Assembly (NCBI GenBank): GCA_037349315.1
Contig: JBAIAC010000007.1
Span: forward strand, 22,214,001 to 22,278,000
Source of the DNA: Chelydra serpentina
Taxonomy: Eukaryota; Chordata; Testudines; Chelydridae
Direction of reading: 5' to 3'
DNA: 64,000 nucleotides
Under the pieces are notes generated by a model, which saw only the letters and a program-made list of their open reading frames with translations, made no database searches and was not told where the DNA came from. Of the stretch, positions 11,256 through 23,700 are shown piece by piece. Both the position numbers and the translations under genes were made by a program. Each line of letters begins with the position of its first letter. Position 1 is the first letter of the stretch.

Positions 11256-12864
11256 GCTAATTTCTGTCTAATTTTGTGTTTAATACCCCATTGTATAACT
11301 GATCCACCATTTTGCACATTTCACATTCACAGAAAAAACAGTTTCTTACAGAAAAATCATCAAAATGTAAACCAAAAACGTAAAGTGTATTTTAAAAATG
11401 CTGACAGTATTTACTTATGGTTCCATAGGCAATACTATCAACTCCAAAATAACATCATTAAAGGTCTCAAAAGCACGAACTTGAAAGTCCCAAATTCAAC
11501 ATTTTAATGATAGAATTCAGACATATTTTATTTAGAGAGAAGCCTGAGCTGCAATCTTGGATCCAAACATCCCAAAACATTTGGAAAGTTCACATCCAAA
11601 CACTGTAGCTTGGCCTACTTTCTAACAATATTCTCTAGTGCAATGAGAAGAATTAAGGCCCTGCTCCCACTGTCATCAGTGGAAATTTTGCCATTTACTT
11701 CACTGGGAGCAGGGTCAAGTTTTAAGCATGGGATCTATAGGCTCTGTTTTTGATAATTTTATTTACTTCTTATTGTGGAGAAATAGCAAGCCTATAATTA
11801 AGGTCACATCAGAGTTTTCAGTTCAGTGAGCTTATTCAGTTTTATCAAATGCATCTTAGCGTCTCAGGGCACATGTACGCAGTCTAATAAAAAGCACATT
11901 TAAACTGGCCTTTGAACAAATGATAAAATATTTCCAAAAGATAGCTTTCCCAGCTGTTGTTGAAGTTGACTCTTTCAGTTCTATTTTGCACCACCAAAAC
12001 CGAGTCCCTGCTGAAGTACATTGCCATATTGTAACATCTAGATACCATGTTAATGTGCACATTAGAAATTTATCTAAAAGTTTTCTACATACCTAAACAA
12101 GGTAGATTGCTGCCTTTAGTAAGAGACAGCAAGCTTCAGTATGGGAAAATAGCTCCATTCACAGACTAGAGGCACTGAAATAGTGAAAGGAAAAAGCATT
12201 TTAAAATGTGTATTTCTGAGGGCTCAATGCAAAACAAGTTGTCCAGTGATTTCAATGGGAATAGTCAAGGAAGAAAGGACAGTAGTATCTTGCCTTCAAT
12301 TAGTACATTTTAGTTATATAATTACACTCTACCTGTGTGTGTAGAGCCACATGTGGCTCTTTGGATTCCTTCATACAGCTCTCATGAAGTTAACAGATCC
12401 AAGCGGAACTCTTCTTCTTCATGTGGTCTTCCGGAAAGCTGCCCAAAATACAACTGAGGCGTTTCCAACATTACTCAGGTACTATGATGATGGGAGCCAT
12501 AAAAGTACCCAAACAGATGTAGACAGATTCATCCACAGACAGGCAGGCAGACACAGACAGGTCAATACACAAGGCCAGGAAGGGGGTATGGTGAAGGGGC
12601 GAGACAGAGGGAAACACTATCTTCCTGTCAAAGAGCCAGCAATGTGGAAGAAAGAAGGAAAGGAAGAACATAGCCATCAGTCACCGAAGCCACATAATAA
12701 TCATGGCTCAACCATCTCCTGATATTGCTCTGTGATGTTTGTGTTCTTGCACCAATACACAATGTTGATCACAGTGGAAAACTCAGAACAGACTTTTCAA
12801 AAAGAATCTGTAATTTACAAGAGCCTAACTCAGGCATCTGAACAAATACTGCAGACTTGAACCA
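11256..12864. other. Intergenic sequence between SERPINA10 and PPP4R4
   Basis: Unique-looking AT-rich DNA with no supported gene. It holds a short hairpin (ccctgctccca near 11660 pairing with tgggagcaggg near 11704) and a short caggcaggcagacacagacagg-type low-complexity run near 12540. The frame at 12351-12722 has no recognisable domain. Confidence 0.6.
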
Positions 12865-13400
12865 ATCATAACGTCAAAGAAATGTAGGGCTGGATCGGAC
12901 CTCAAATCATTAAGTCCATCCCCCTGCACTGGGGCAGAACCAAGTAAATCTAGACCATCCTTAACATGCGTTTGTCCAACAAGTTCATAAAACCTCCAGT
13001 GATGGGGATTCCACAACCTCACTTGGAAACCGATTTTGGTGCCTAACTACCCTTATAGTTAGAAAGTTTTCCTAATCTCTAACCAAATCTCCCTTGCTGC
13101 AGATTAAACCCATTGCTTTCTGTCCTACTTCAATGGGCATGGAGAACAATTATTACAGTCCTCTTTATAACAGCGCTTAACATATTTGAGTTCACATCAG
13201 GTGCCCCCTCAGTCTTCTTTTCTCAAGACTAAATATGTCCACTTCTTTTTTTAACCTGTCCTCAGAGGGGAGGTTTTCTAAACCTTTTATTGTTTTTGTT
13301 GCTCTCCTCTGAACTCTCTCCAGTTTGTCCGCATCTTTCCTAAAGTTTGGTGCCCACATCTGGACACAGGACTCCAGCTGATGACCTCACCATACTTTAT
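12865..13400 (-). repeat. Old CR1 LINE 3'-end fragment
   Basis: Decayed CR1 sequence read on the - strand. Recognisable + strand blocks include ggggattccacaacctc, gttgctctcctctgaactc, ctctccagtttgtcc and gtgcccacatctggacac. It has many more differences than the CR1 at 29690-31520, so it is an older insertion. Confidence 0.8.
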
Positions 13401-13600
13401 GTCCACAGAGTCCAAACAATGCCAGTGAATTAAAAAAAACCATGACTAGGCTCACCAAAATTCAAATATACTATGAAGAGCTAATAAATCTAGACATTAC
13501 ATGACAATACATTGCAAGCTGCTAATGCACATCTTCACAGTAGAGCAATAAAACTAGCTTCAGTGTCATTTAAAATAAATAACTTCCATCATTAAATGCT

Positions 13601-13606
13601 TTTATT
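13601..13606 (-). terminator. PPP4R4: Candidate PPP4R4 distal poly(A) signal
   Basis: AATAAA on the - strand (tttatt on +), about 1.17 kb after the stop codon. A second copy is at 13685-13690. Which one is used is unknown. Confidence 0.35.
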
Positions 13607-14772
13607 TCTCTTCAATTATAAAATAAACATTGCAAAAAATAACTCTTTTTTCCAGAAACATGCAAGTACCGCATTATCCTAAGTTTTATTTTGAGTAAAT
13701 TAATCAATCATTATTTCACATGGTAAAAACTAACCACACACACATGCATTCACAAATTAGATCATCTTTATCATACACCAATAGATTTAAAAAACAGATA
13801 TTTTCTGATATCAATATAGTTATGCTGATTGCATTTTGAAATAGAGAAGCTGACAATAGCTTCATACAATATCTCTCAAGTATTGGCATAAATAGAACTT
13901 TTTAAATAGAACTGCATGTCTTTCACAGGCAAATTTTGATAAAAACATTAATACAAACAAATGTTGACAAAGCTAAAGCATGATAGCTTGGAATAACAAC
14001 AGTTAATTAAAAACTAGATTCATCATTTTAAAATTATTAGGTAAAGAGAAAATACAATCTGAAATACTAAAAATTAAACAATGTATTTATACAACAAAAT
14101 TGTCCTATGAAACAAAAGAAATAATTCTGATATTGTTTGGAGGTATTTGCTCTTAACATTTTTGGAAAACTTGTAAAGGATTTGTATAAACTTGAGTTAG
14201 TACTTGTAGTGATACCACATCCCAATTCACAGCAAAATCTTATTTCAGTTTATGCTTCAAGACAGCTTCTTAGTGGTACTTCTGGATTTTAGTTCAAATT
14301 GAGTTTGAAGAGTCTTTGAAAGGTGAAATTAATTTCTTGGTTAATACCATATATAGAATAATTTCAGCTATTTTTTTCTTCCATAACAAACGGATGTTAG
14401 GAACTGTTAAAACCCTAAATAAGTACATTTAAGTAGGACACTTGCATCCTAAATCCAAGAATCTGAACTACAAAGGCATAATTGAAGAACAAAAACCCTA
14501 TCTCTTTAGCTGCAGCAGTTAAAGCACATAGCTAAAGTTACATTTCATTAACACTTCACTACAACATTGGAATTCTGCAACCATTACATTATTTATATGG
14601 AGTTATTTTACAACTTAGGAATTTGCTTAAAAGATAGGTTTTAACATTGCAAGATGCACCAAGTCTCTCCTGTCCAGTCATCAGATTCCCCAGCTGTAGC
14701 TCCAACCATTGTTATCACAAAATCACTTTGCCTCCAGCAGTCTTTGGTGTGCTTCCTTTTCTGTCAGATGAT
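13601..14772 (-). other. PPP4R4: PPP4R4 3' untranslated region (approximate)
   Basis: AT-rich, repeat-free sequence downstream of the PPP4R4 stop codon. Two AATAAA signals on the - strand lie at 13685-13690 and 13601-13606. The transcript end is not determined; the absence of recognisable transposons between the stop and these signals is consistent with a UTR. Confidence 0.5.
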
Positions 14773-14797
14773 CTAAGAGTTTGATTTTCTGCTTTTT
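14773..14797 (-). CDS. PPP4R4: PPP4R4 last coding exon part, 25 nt to the stop
   Basis: After acceptor tataaag it completes a Leu codon and reads Lys-Ser-Arg-Lys-Ser-Asn-Ser then TAG (14773-14775). Human ends Leu-Lys-Ser-Arg-Lys-Ser-Asn-Pro. The match and phase over eight codons make a chance hit unlikely, although the acceptor has only a modest pyrimidine tract. The exon continues as 3' UTR. Confidence 0.85.
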
Positions 14798-17700
14798 CTT
14801 TATACAAAAGAAGAAACATATGTAAAAATTATTGTTGATATATTCAAGCATTCAGTAGTATCTTCATACTAGAATGCCATTAAACGAAGCACATCTGTTA
14901 AGCGGGAACTACTTGGAAACACACCTTACAAAAAAAAGTCAATTCACTCATAATTTAGGATATATTTCATAGTGAGGGGGTACTTTTTAAGTAAGCCTTC
15001 TCCAGAAGGCATAAGTTAGGTTGGTAAAATTTGTAACAACCCTAGGGAATGATATAGCTAGTGGTTAAAGGTCTCCTGGGTTTTATTTCTGGCTCTGCCA
15101 CTGATTTCAACATGTGAATTGGGCAAGTCACAACTTATTTCCTTTGTTTACCCATCTATAAAATACTACTTGCCAACTTTATAAAAGTGTTGTGAGGCTC
15201 AGTTCATCAATACATGTAAAGCACAGACATCTTTGGAATAACAACACTTATTTTCAGAGCTCTGTGCAAACCCTGATTCTTGGTACCCCATCATATCAAA
15301 ATACATTTCTCTCTATCAAAGATATATTTAGGACATTCTAATATATAGACACCAAGATATTAATTGCACCCATTTTATAAGAGGGGAAACTCCGATTGCC
15401 ATTGATTTTAATACTGCCATTAACTATAAATGGGAGAAGGATAACATTGATTAGAAAGTTATGTAATCTGCTCAAGGACATACAGAAAGTCAGTGGCAGA
15501 AAGGGGGTAGAAGTCAGGAGCTTCTGACTTCCAGCCTTTTGCTCAATCCACTAAACAGTGTTACTCCTCTGAAAGGATGATAGATGCTATATCAAGTTAT
15601 GTATACAAACCAGTATTATTATGGGTTCATACACCAATATCTATGGCCTAAAAACTGGTTACTGAGATTTTGATGAAACCCAGGCCCCCTTGACATCAAT
15701 GAGAGTTTTGCTATTGATTTTAATGGGCAAGGATTTCACCCCTGCTCTTTAGGAGCCTGATTCTAAACCACTGAAGTGAGTGCAAAATTCTCATTATCTG
15801 CATGCACATGGCCTACAGTAAAACAGACTTCCTAAATTGGCTCTCTGTCAGGCCAACATTTTTATTGAATCATCTATAGAGCACAGACAGATATTAATTT
15901 TATTTCCTGTATTTTAATCAGTTACCATGTTATATTAAAGTAAGGAAAACACTTATGCTGAAAGAAAATTTCTAAAATACTCAAAAATGAGGAAATACAT
16001 ATATGAAAACAATAAAAATCATCATCATAATAGTATATGATTGGATTCTTATCTCATTCCTAACATTTACGATTCATGTCAATGTCTATTCTAGGATGAC
16101 TCATAATCTAATATTGTCTGTTCGCTAGTAACAATCAGATCTACACATGCTTTTCTCTGAAAATTGACTTAAGAGAGGTCTCTTGTGGGCTGAAGCATTT
16201 AATTGATGTTCTTTGGGATTCTTCCACACTTCAACAAATACTTAAATTCAGAGCCTCATATCTTCTGTGATTAAGACATCATAGATACAAAATGAGGCAT
16301 CTTCAGCACAATTCTCAACTCACGTAATTTCTACTGTCTGAAAAATACCTAAGGGCCCAACCAAATCACACTAAAGTCAATGAGTGTCTTTCTACTAACT
16401 ACTGTGAGAATTTGATAAGGATTTAAATTAGATTAATTTAAGATGTATAAATTATTCCTAGAATGAGATGGATATTCTTCTCCATGTTCATCTCTGATGT
16501 GGGCCCAAGAGGGAACTGAGCTCCAACTTAAGTTTGTAAACATACATTTGCTAATGTAAAGATTCCAATGCAAATTTCTGTACCCAAGTACCTCATGTGG
16601 ATTTTAGAAAGTCCCTTGAAGATTGTGGCTCCATTTACAAATCATAAAAATGATTCACTCATATTTTTTGGTCATGCTACTAGTGAAGTTCTATTCATTT
16701 GCCTCAGAGAGGTTTGTGAAATAATTAAATGTAGGTAATTATATAATAATTGATCAAAACACTCTATTAATTTAAAATGAGAAATAAATTAAACAGAAGC
16801 ATACCCAGTTGTGATTTTTATCTTTAATCTATAGATACTTTGATCTTTCAGTTACATACATACACAAACATAAAAACAGATATGCGAACAGAACATTATT
16901 AATGTTGCAAAGTCAACCACTCAAAAGTTGGGCACCCTTGTGCATATGTATTGAGAGAAAATCGGATTACTTGATCATATACTATTTTTTCCATAGTACC
17001 CCTACCTCATTCAGTGCACAGGATAGATAGTGCTCACTGAAGGAGAAGCTATTCAATATTTTATTTTATACTCGTTCAATGTGTCACCTCATGCCTTCAT
17101 TACTGCACACTATTCAAACCCTGCTCTGAAGACTGAACTATTAATTTCCTCATGAGACTTGCTATGGCACTCTTCACTATAATATCGGAATGCTTCACAA
17201 ACATTAATTAATTTATCTTCACAACCCCTCTTTGAGAGGAGGGAGTATTATTTCCCTCATTTTACAGACGGGGCACAGAGAGATTAAGGTAAAAAGTATC
17301 CACTAATTTTGGATGCCCAAGTTGAGACATCTACGACCTGATTTTTTCAGAGCACTTACCATTACATAGCACTTTCTATGTTCAAAGCATTGATTTCAGT
17401 TGCAGCATTGAGTGCACAGCACTTCTTCAAATCAGACCCCAAAGGGTCTGTCTACACTGCAATAAGACACCCACGACTGGCCTGTGCTAGCTGACTTGGG
17501 CTTGTGGGAGAGGCTGTTTAATTGCAGCATAAACGTTCTGGCTCAGGTCCGAGCTCTAGGACCCTCCCATCTCGCAGGGTCCTAGAGCCCAGGCGTCAGC
17601 CTGAGCCTGGATGTCTACTCTGCAATTAAACAGCCCCACAGCCAGAGCCCCGCGAGTCTAAGTCAGCTGGCACAGGCCAGCCGTGGGTTATTAATTACAG

Positions 17701-20700
17701 TGTAGACATACCGATAGTCTCAAGTCAGGCACCCAGAAAATGAGGAACACACAAAAGTGTAGTTGAAGAGTCTTGCCTAGCATCACACAGGAACTCTGTG
17801 GTAGAGGCAGGGATAGAATACAGTTTTCCAAGGCAGCATTCAAGTACCTTAAACTGTGAGATCCACTCCCTTCTCTTCCTGCAGTCCCCTGCCTCATTTA
17901 TGAAACCTTCCAGCTTGTGCAACAAATGAGGCTAGGGTCCTATAAGCCGCCTCCTTTGCTGCACAAACCTGATTTACTCCCAGGGCAGGCAACCTTGATT
18001 CTGTCACTTCCTAATCTTTTCAGTCCTTCACCTGCAACCTGAATAATGTTTTGAACATAACTTTGTTTCTGTAATTTCCTAGGTTTAAAAAACCCCCAAA
18101 ACCCTGAAAAAAACCCAGAAATTTCATCATGTGGCATCATGCTGACAACCATATGGGTAATCAGCACACTTGCTCTTAGTTCAGGTGACCATACCCAGAC
18201 CTAGCATGGCCCATAGCACCCCAGAACTGCAACTGCAAGGAAAAGTTCTGCTCAGCATTGGGCTAGAGCATGCCAAATGTGGATGAATCTTTGGGACATT
18301 TAGTTGCTAAAAATCTAAAAAGTCTCTATAGAGCCTGTGCAAACTGTACTTTTTCAAAGGCTTGTAACTTGGCCACATTTGAGCAGATTTTCACAGGCAA
18401 GGAAAAAGGCACATCTCTGACACAAAGACCAGGCCCCTTGTCCAATATCAAGCCCCTGCTCCAAAGCATAGGAGCACTAGAGTGTCAAAGAAAAAGGTGG
18501 CCAGAATTTTTTTACATGGACAAAACAATACATCTTCCTCTAATCTCTTTCTCTGAAACAGCTGAACTATTTTGGCTGAAATTAAAATCAGCCTGAGGCA
18601 CACAGCTAGCATGGAATATTTCAAGCCAAACACTTAGTCTAGCAAAGTTGTATGCATACACAAAAGTATGAATCATATAATACCACTTCCAATTAAAATG
18701 ATCATTATAATTTCAGGTAACAAAATTATTAGATAAGTAATTTTTTATTTGTAAACTAGAATGAAGACCTCTGAACTGGCAACACATATTTACACATAGC
18801 CAAAGTATCAGTATGTGACTGGCTGAAAACCAACCATATGCAAGGGAATTCCCAAAAACAGATAGACACATTGGAAAGACACATTTAATGAACCGTATGA
18901 AAGACTTGCTCAAAGGGGCACAATATAGTCCTAAAAATGCTTTTGAGAACCCGAATTTTCACACAGGCAATACTCCATACCCAAATATTTGTGTACACAA
19001 AAATCTGGGAATGGAAAATTGCATACAACAGATATGGACACATACAAAAATAAACCCTGCAATTTTACAGGCTGTTCCGAGTTCCATTTGTAAATAGCTC
19101 CCTTACGGTGCTCATAGCTATAATCAATCACTTACAAGCTCATCTTTCGTGAATGACTGTCTTTAGTCCCATTGTTCTTTTGGTCAACTGAGTTAGCTGT
19201 ATTACGGGAGGAAGTCGCTATGGGGGCACTGGAAGAAAAGACAGCATTCCCACTAATATTGGTGGAACGAGTCCGGAATGAATCATCTGAAAGAAAGTAG
19301 TAGACAATTATATAGGGAATTAAGTCTGAATGAAACACAGTGACAACACATCTATCAGTAGCTTGAACAGGTGCTCCTGCTGCAATATAGCATAAAATTG
19401 TCCTGTCTACTAAAACACTTAGCTAATTTAAAGATTTTTACTACAAAAAAATTGTGGGGCAAAGTACTGAAAAATAGCTGATAATGTATAGACTTTTTTA
19501 GAAGGACTACAGAAAATGAATCAATTTTAGTATATGACATGTCTCAGGTATAATATATGTCTTATAGGCAGCTTTTTAAAACTGGGTCTCCCTTTCTACA
19601 AACAAAATTTGTGAATGCAAATGATTGCAAGCACAATTTATGACATTTAGAGGTCTAATTACTATTTTTAAAAACATCAGTCAGGAATATCCAAATTCAT
19701 ATCAAAGTGCCTACTACTTAAAACATTTTTTTTTTGCATAACGTGTAACACAGAAAAGCAATTGAAAATGAAAAAAGTATATTAAGAATTGGTCAGTGCA
19801 TAAATATGAACATATTCCTCTATTTACTGAGTGCTAGGCAATCTTTTCTGCTGGTTAATCCATAGGATCCCATCTCTAAATGCTTGCAAAATGTTAAATC
19901 AACAAACATATATAAAAAACGTTTTTAAAAATTCCAAAAGTATAACATTAACGATTTTGGAGAATTAAATCCTCTTGTTTAGACCATGTTCAGGATATAG
20001 AGTAGCAGTGCAAGATCACTGTTTTTGTTTAGTCCAACCTCAAAAAAGCAACTCATCCTCTCACTGATTTTGCATGCAAAAAATCCTCAAGTGGAATCAG
20101 AACCTGGGAACACCGCAGAAGAGCATATTTGAAAATGGTTAATAAACTGAATTGGTGCTTTAAAAAATGATTTTATTAGCATTTTGGACAGGATGGAGTC
20201 AAGCACCTCTAGGGGCAGGAAGGAAAAGTCAGAACTTATTACTTCTAATTAAATTTCAAAGGACCTCAGTGAAAATGGGCAACACAGGTGCCTTCTGAGG
20301 AACAAGGTGATCAAATCAAGGAAAAGCACTAGGGTCAATATGAACCATCTTTGTTTGGTATTTTTAAATTATCCAATTAAAATGATTATCAGAGGGAAAT
20401 CAGTCAGATTTCTGCCTGTTTGACTACTAAGGGGTATTGGAGTAGTCCTAGCTATATCTGACATAACATTTGTGACAGGCAATTCTACCTAGACAGAATT
20501 CCAGTGCTGCCAACTCTGAGGATTTTATCTCAAATGTCACCATTTGGATTTTTTAAAAAGCACCCAACAGCTGGAATCGTGTTATTACTTGTGAATCTCA
20601 TATCTGAATTAAAAAAATTAAGTTTAGAGCTGACGTGGCTGCAGAGAAAAGCTTGACAACATTAACCTAAAGTCTCCAACACCAGAAGACAAATAAAAAA

Positions 20701-23700
20701 ACCTCTACATTTATAATTTTTAATTCTTTTTTTTTATGGTCTGACTCATGATTTTTGAATGCTTGAGGTTGGCAATTCTGGAATTCCTTCTGCAAACCTA
20801 TATTCAGAGAGTAAAACAAAGCAAGTTTAGTATATAGATGTCTCAAATGTTATGTGCCATTGACATTTTTAAACAGTCTAAAGTTAACTACAGTTAGGTG
20901 AACCATTTTTTATTTGTATAGCTTTTGGACTGTATAAACATTTGCCATTGGAAATATCTGTAACTACTATTTTAAAAGATCTTTGGTTTGACCACAATAT
21001 GACTCAAATTAACGCTTGTCCACTTGTCCATAGCCAGAGTGAAATTTACGCTTAATGTAGTAATGATCCATATCTGGAAACTAAACAAATTAAACTATGC
21101 AATCTAAAATTAAAAAAAGATATTTTAAACATTCGAAAACTAATCTTTCCTGGGATTAACTTTGTTAACCATCATTTCTTGCTTTCCCTAGTCTACCAAC
21201 TATGCAGCTCTCCATCACTGGCTTGTCTACTTCTCTAACAAGTCACTTTGCGCTTTATCTTATGCTGCCCTTTATGCCTGGAACACCCTTCCAGAATTAA
21301 TGTATAAAGACCCTATACTTTATTATATTTTACTTCAAATTCTTCCCAAGTCTCATTTGGGACTACAACAGAACACCAAACTGATAATGGCTAGGGAGGT
21401 GGCCAGTAGGGATTATAGAAAAAAAAAATGTTTTTTGACTTGCAACCTGATAGTTATCAGATGGCTAGTTTACGTAACCAGGTGTTGCTATCAGTGTTCC
21501 TCCCCTGCTCTTTTCCTTTTGTCAATTACAGTCGTATTGTTTTAAAGCAGAGAGTCTGTCTTTTAGTAGGTGTTGATACAGTACCTAGTACAATGGAGCC
21601 CTGATCTTCTCCAGGGCCTCTAGGAGCTACTTTGATACATATAACAACAACAACAACACCACTTACCACTAAATGGTAGCATAGAACCCTTTCCCACTCC
21701 TGGTATAGAAGAAGTATATCCTGTTGCAGAACTTTTACTAGAAAAATAATTAGGTGATAAATTACCTATTGCACATTAAACTAAGTAAGTCACAAGCAGT
21801 GTTTCTGGGTCTTCAAATGTTTGCCATTTATAAGTCCAGATTTGTATTAAAATGGTATTTTTTCACCCAAATACAAAAAATGTACACCCTTCCCAATTAT
21901 AAGAAACTGCTGATTTAGGCCATTATTTAATAAGGTACTTAGTCATCAGTGATGCAAGTAGAAATCATTTCTTGCCGGTACACTGCACTCATGGGAGGGA
22001 CACAAAGGGGGGGCACGTGAGAAGGTCACGTGCCCCCCCCTTTGTGTCCCTCCCATGAGTGCAGTGTACCGCACGTGATTCCTCCCTGCCCCCAGGCCAG
22101 GGCCCCTGCGCTCGCCCCATCTCCTCCCCATGATCCACATCCATCTCACGTTACCTGGGGGCGGGGAGCTCTGTCCTCCTCCCACTGCGCTGGAGACTTC
22201 TTCTGTAGAGACCCAAGGCAGGAGGACTCAGGAGACACAGCTACTTGGAAGGGCTATGGGCCGGTGTGAGGGCGGTATAGCGGCGCTGAAGGAGCTGCCA
22301 GCATGGGGCTGCATGTTCTGCTCCTTTTGCTGCTGTGGTTCTCAGGACATCGGGGCTCTCCGAAACCACAGCGGCAAAAGGAGCAGAAGAACATGGGACC
22401 GCCTGGCAGCAGCTCCTCCAGCGCGGCTGCTGTACCACCCCGAATCCCGCCCCCAGCCCTTCCATGCAGTCATGTTTCCAGAGTCCTCCTGCCTGAGGTC
22501 TATACAGCAGCCCCGCCAGAGGACAGGGCTGGGGGGCAGGGCTGGGGATGGTACAGCTGTGCCACAGGAGCTGCCAGTGCGGGGCCGCCCAGTGGCCCCA
22601 CGTTCTGCTCCTTTCGCCACTCCAGTTCCTGGGATAGCCCTGCAGGCTCAGGGCTCTCCCGGGCACCGCAGCGACAGCCCCACACCAGAACTTCTCTGGC
22701 GTGGCTGCTGTACTGCCCCCAGCCCCATCCCTTCCCCCAGCCCTGTCCTGCGGTGGGGCTGCTGTACAGACCCCAGGCAGGAGGACTCAGGAGACTCAGC
22801 TGTATAGACGAGCTAGGGGCGGGCTCCTCCTGTGTGTTTCCGGTATGCCATACGAGCTATAAATATCTTACTGGTACGGTGTACCGGACCGTACTGCCGT
22901 ATTTGCACCACTGTTAGGCATTCACCTAACATTAAGCACATGAGCAGTCCTATTGACTCGTGCTTAAAGTTAAGCATGCACTGAAGTATACTGCTACCTA
23001 GTGCCTTAAGCATTTACTACATCTGCATAGAAGCCTGGCATGTTGTCCATGTAGGAGTATGGCACAATAAAAGGAGTAAGGGTGTCTGCATAAAGTGGAT
23101 AACAATTGCTGCAAAAAGAGTATTCATTGTGCCAATGTCCTGGATGGAAATAGCCAGATGGGAAATATATCCTGAAGTGCTTTGCAACTGAGAGCACAAC
23201 ATAGGAAAAGTGGTGTGATTTGGCCAAAAGCAGGTATGCTATAGGTACAAACCAGTATTAGGTGATAATGGATAATATACCCTATGGGTTATTCAAAGTT
23301 CTGAGATGGGACAGGTTATGCCCTGCTTTGCACAACTATAAGATGGTCTGGGGTGTTGCACCTTAGAATTCAGGAGTACATTTTGGGGTGTATAGTCTCC
23401 ATCTTTTGGAGAATAAATATATATTTCTATAAGAGGTAGCCAGAATTTGACTTTAAGAGTGGAATCTATTTGAAGAAAACATACTTAGAACACTTGTCTA
23501 TGTTGCCATATTTTGGATGCAGTGCTTGAGTACTGAAAGACTGGCTTCGAACCAACTTAGATTTCTTCCCTTCTTTGCCTGAAACAAATAAGCAGCAAAC
23601 ACATTTAAAGTGTAGAAATTATTGCAATTTGTCTTTTATCAGTAGTAAGAATATCTATTTACATTACCTTTTCTCAGTCTAAGCTAATTAAAGGAGCTGA

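Larger units (their letters stand above)
14798..19135 (-). other. PPP4R4: Last PPP4R4 intron
   Basis: 4.3 kb. Contains MIR-like SINEs (15050-15240 +, 15370-15570 -, 17190-17290 - and 17735-17880 -) and a palindromic MITE (17444-17712). The rest (15600-17190, 17900-19130) is AT-rich sequence where I see no gene or named repeat. Confidence 0.75.

Noticed and set aside
22130..22807. 225-residue open frame on + (and others of 204 and 141 residues nearby)
   Set aside because: They lie inside a GC-rich non-autonomous hAT-type element, overlap each other on both strands, are Pro/Arg/Ser-rich without domains, and reflect low stop-codon frequency in GC-rich DNA.
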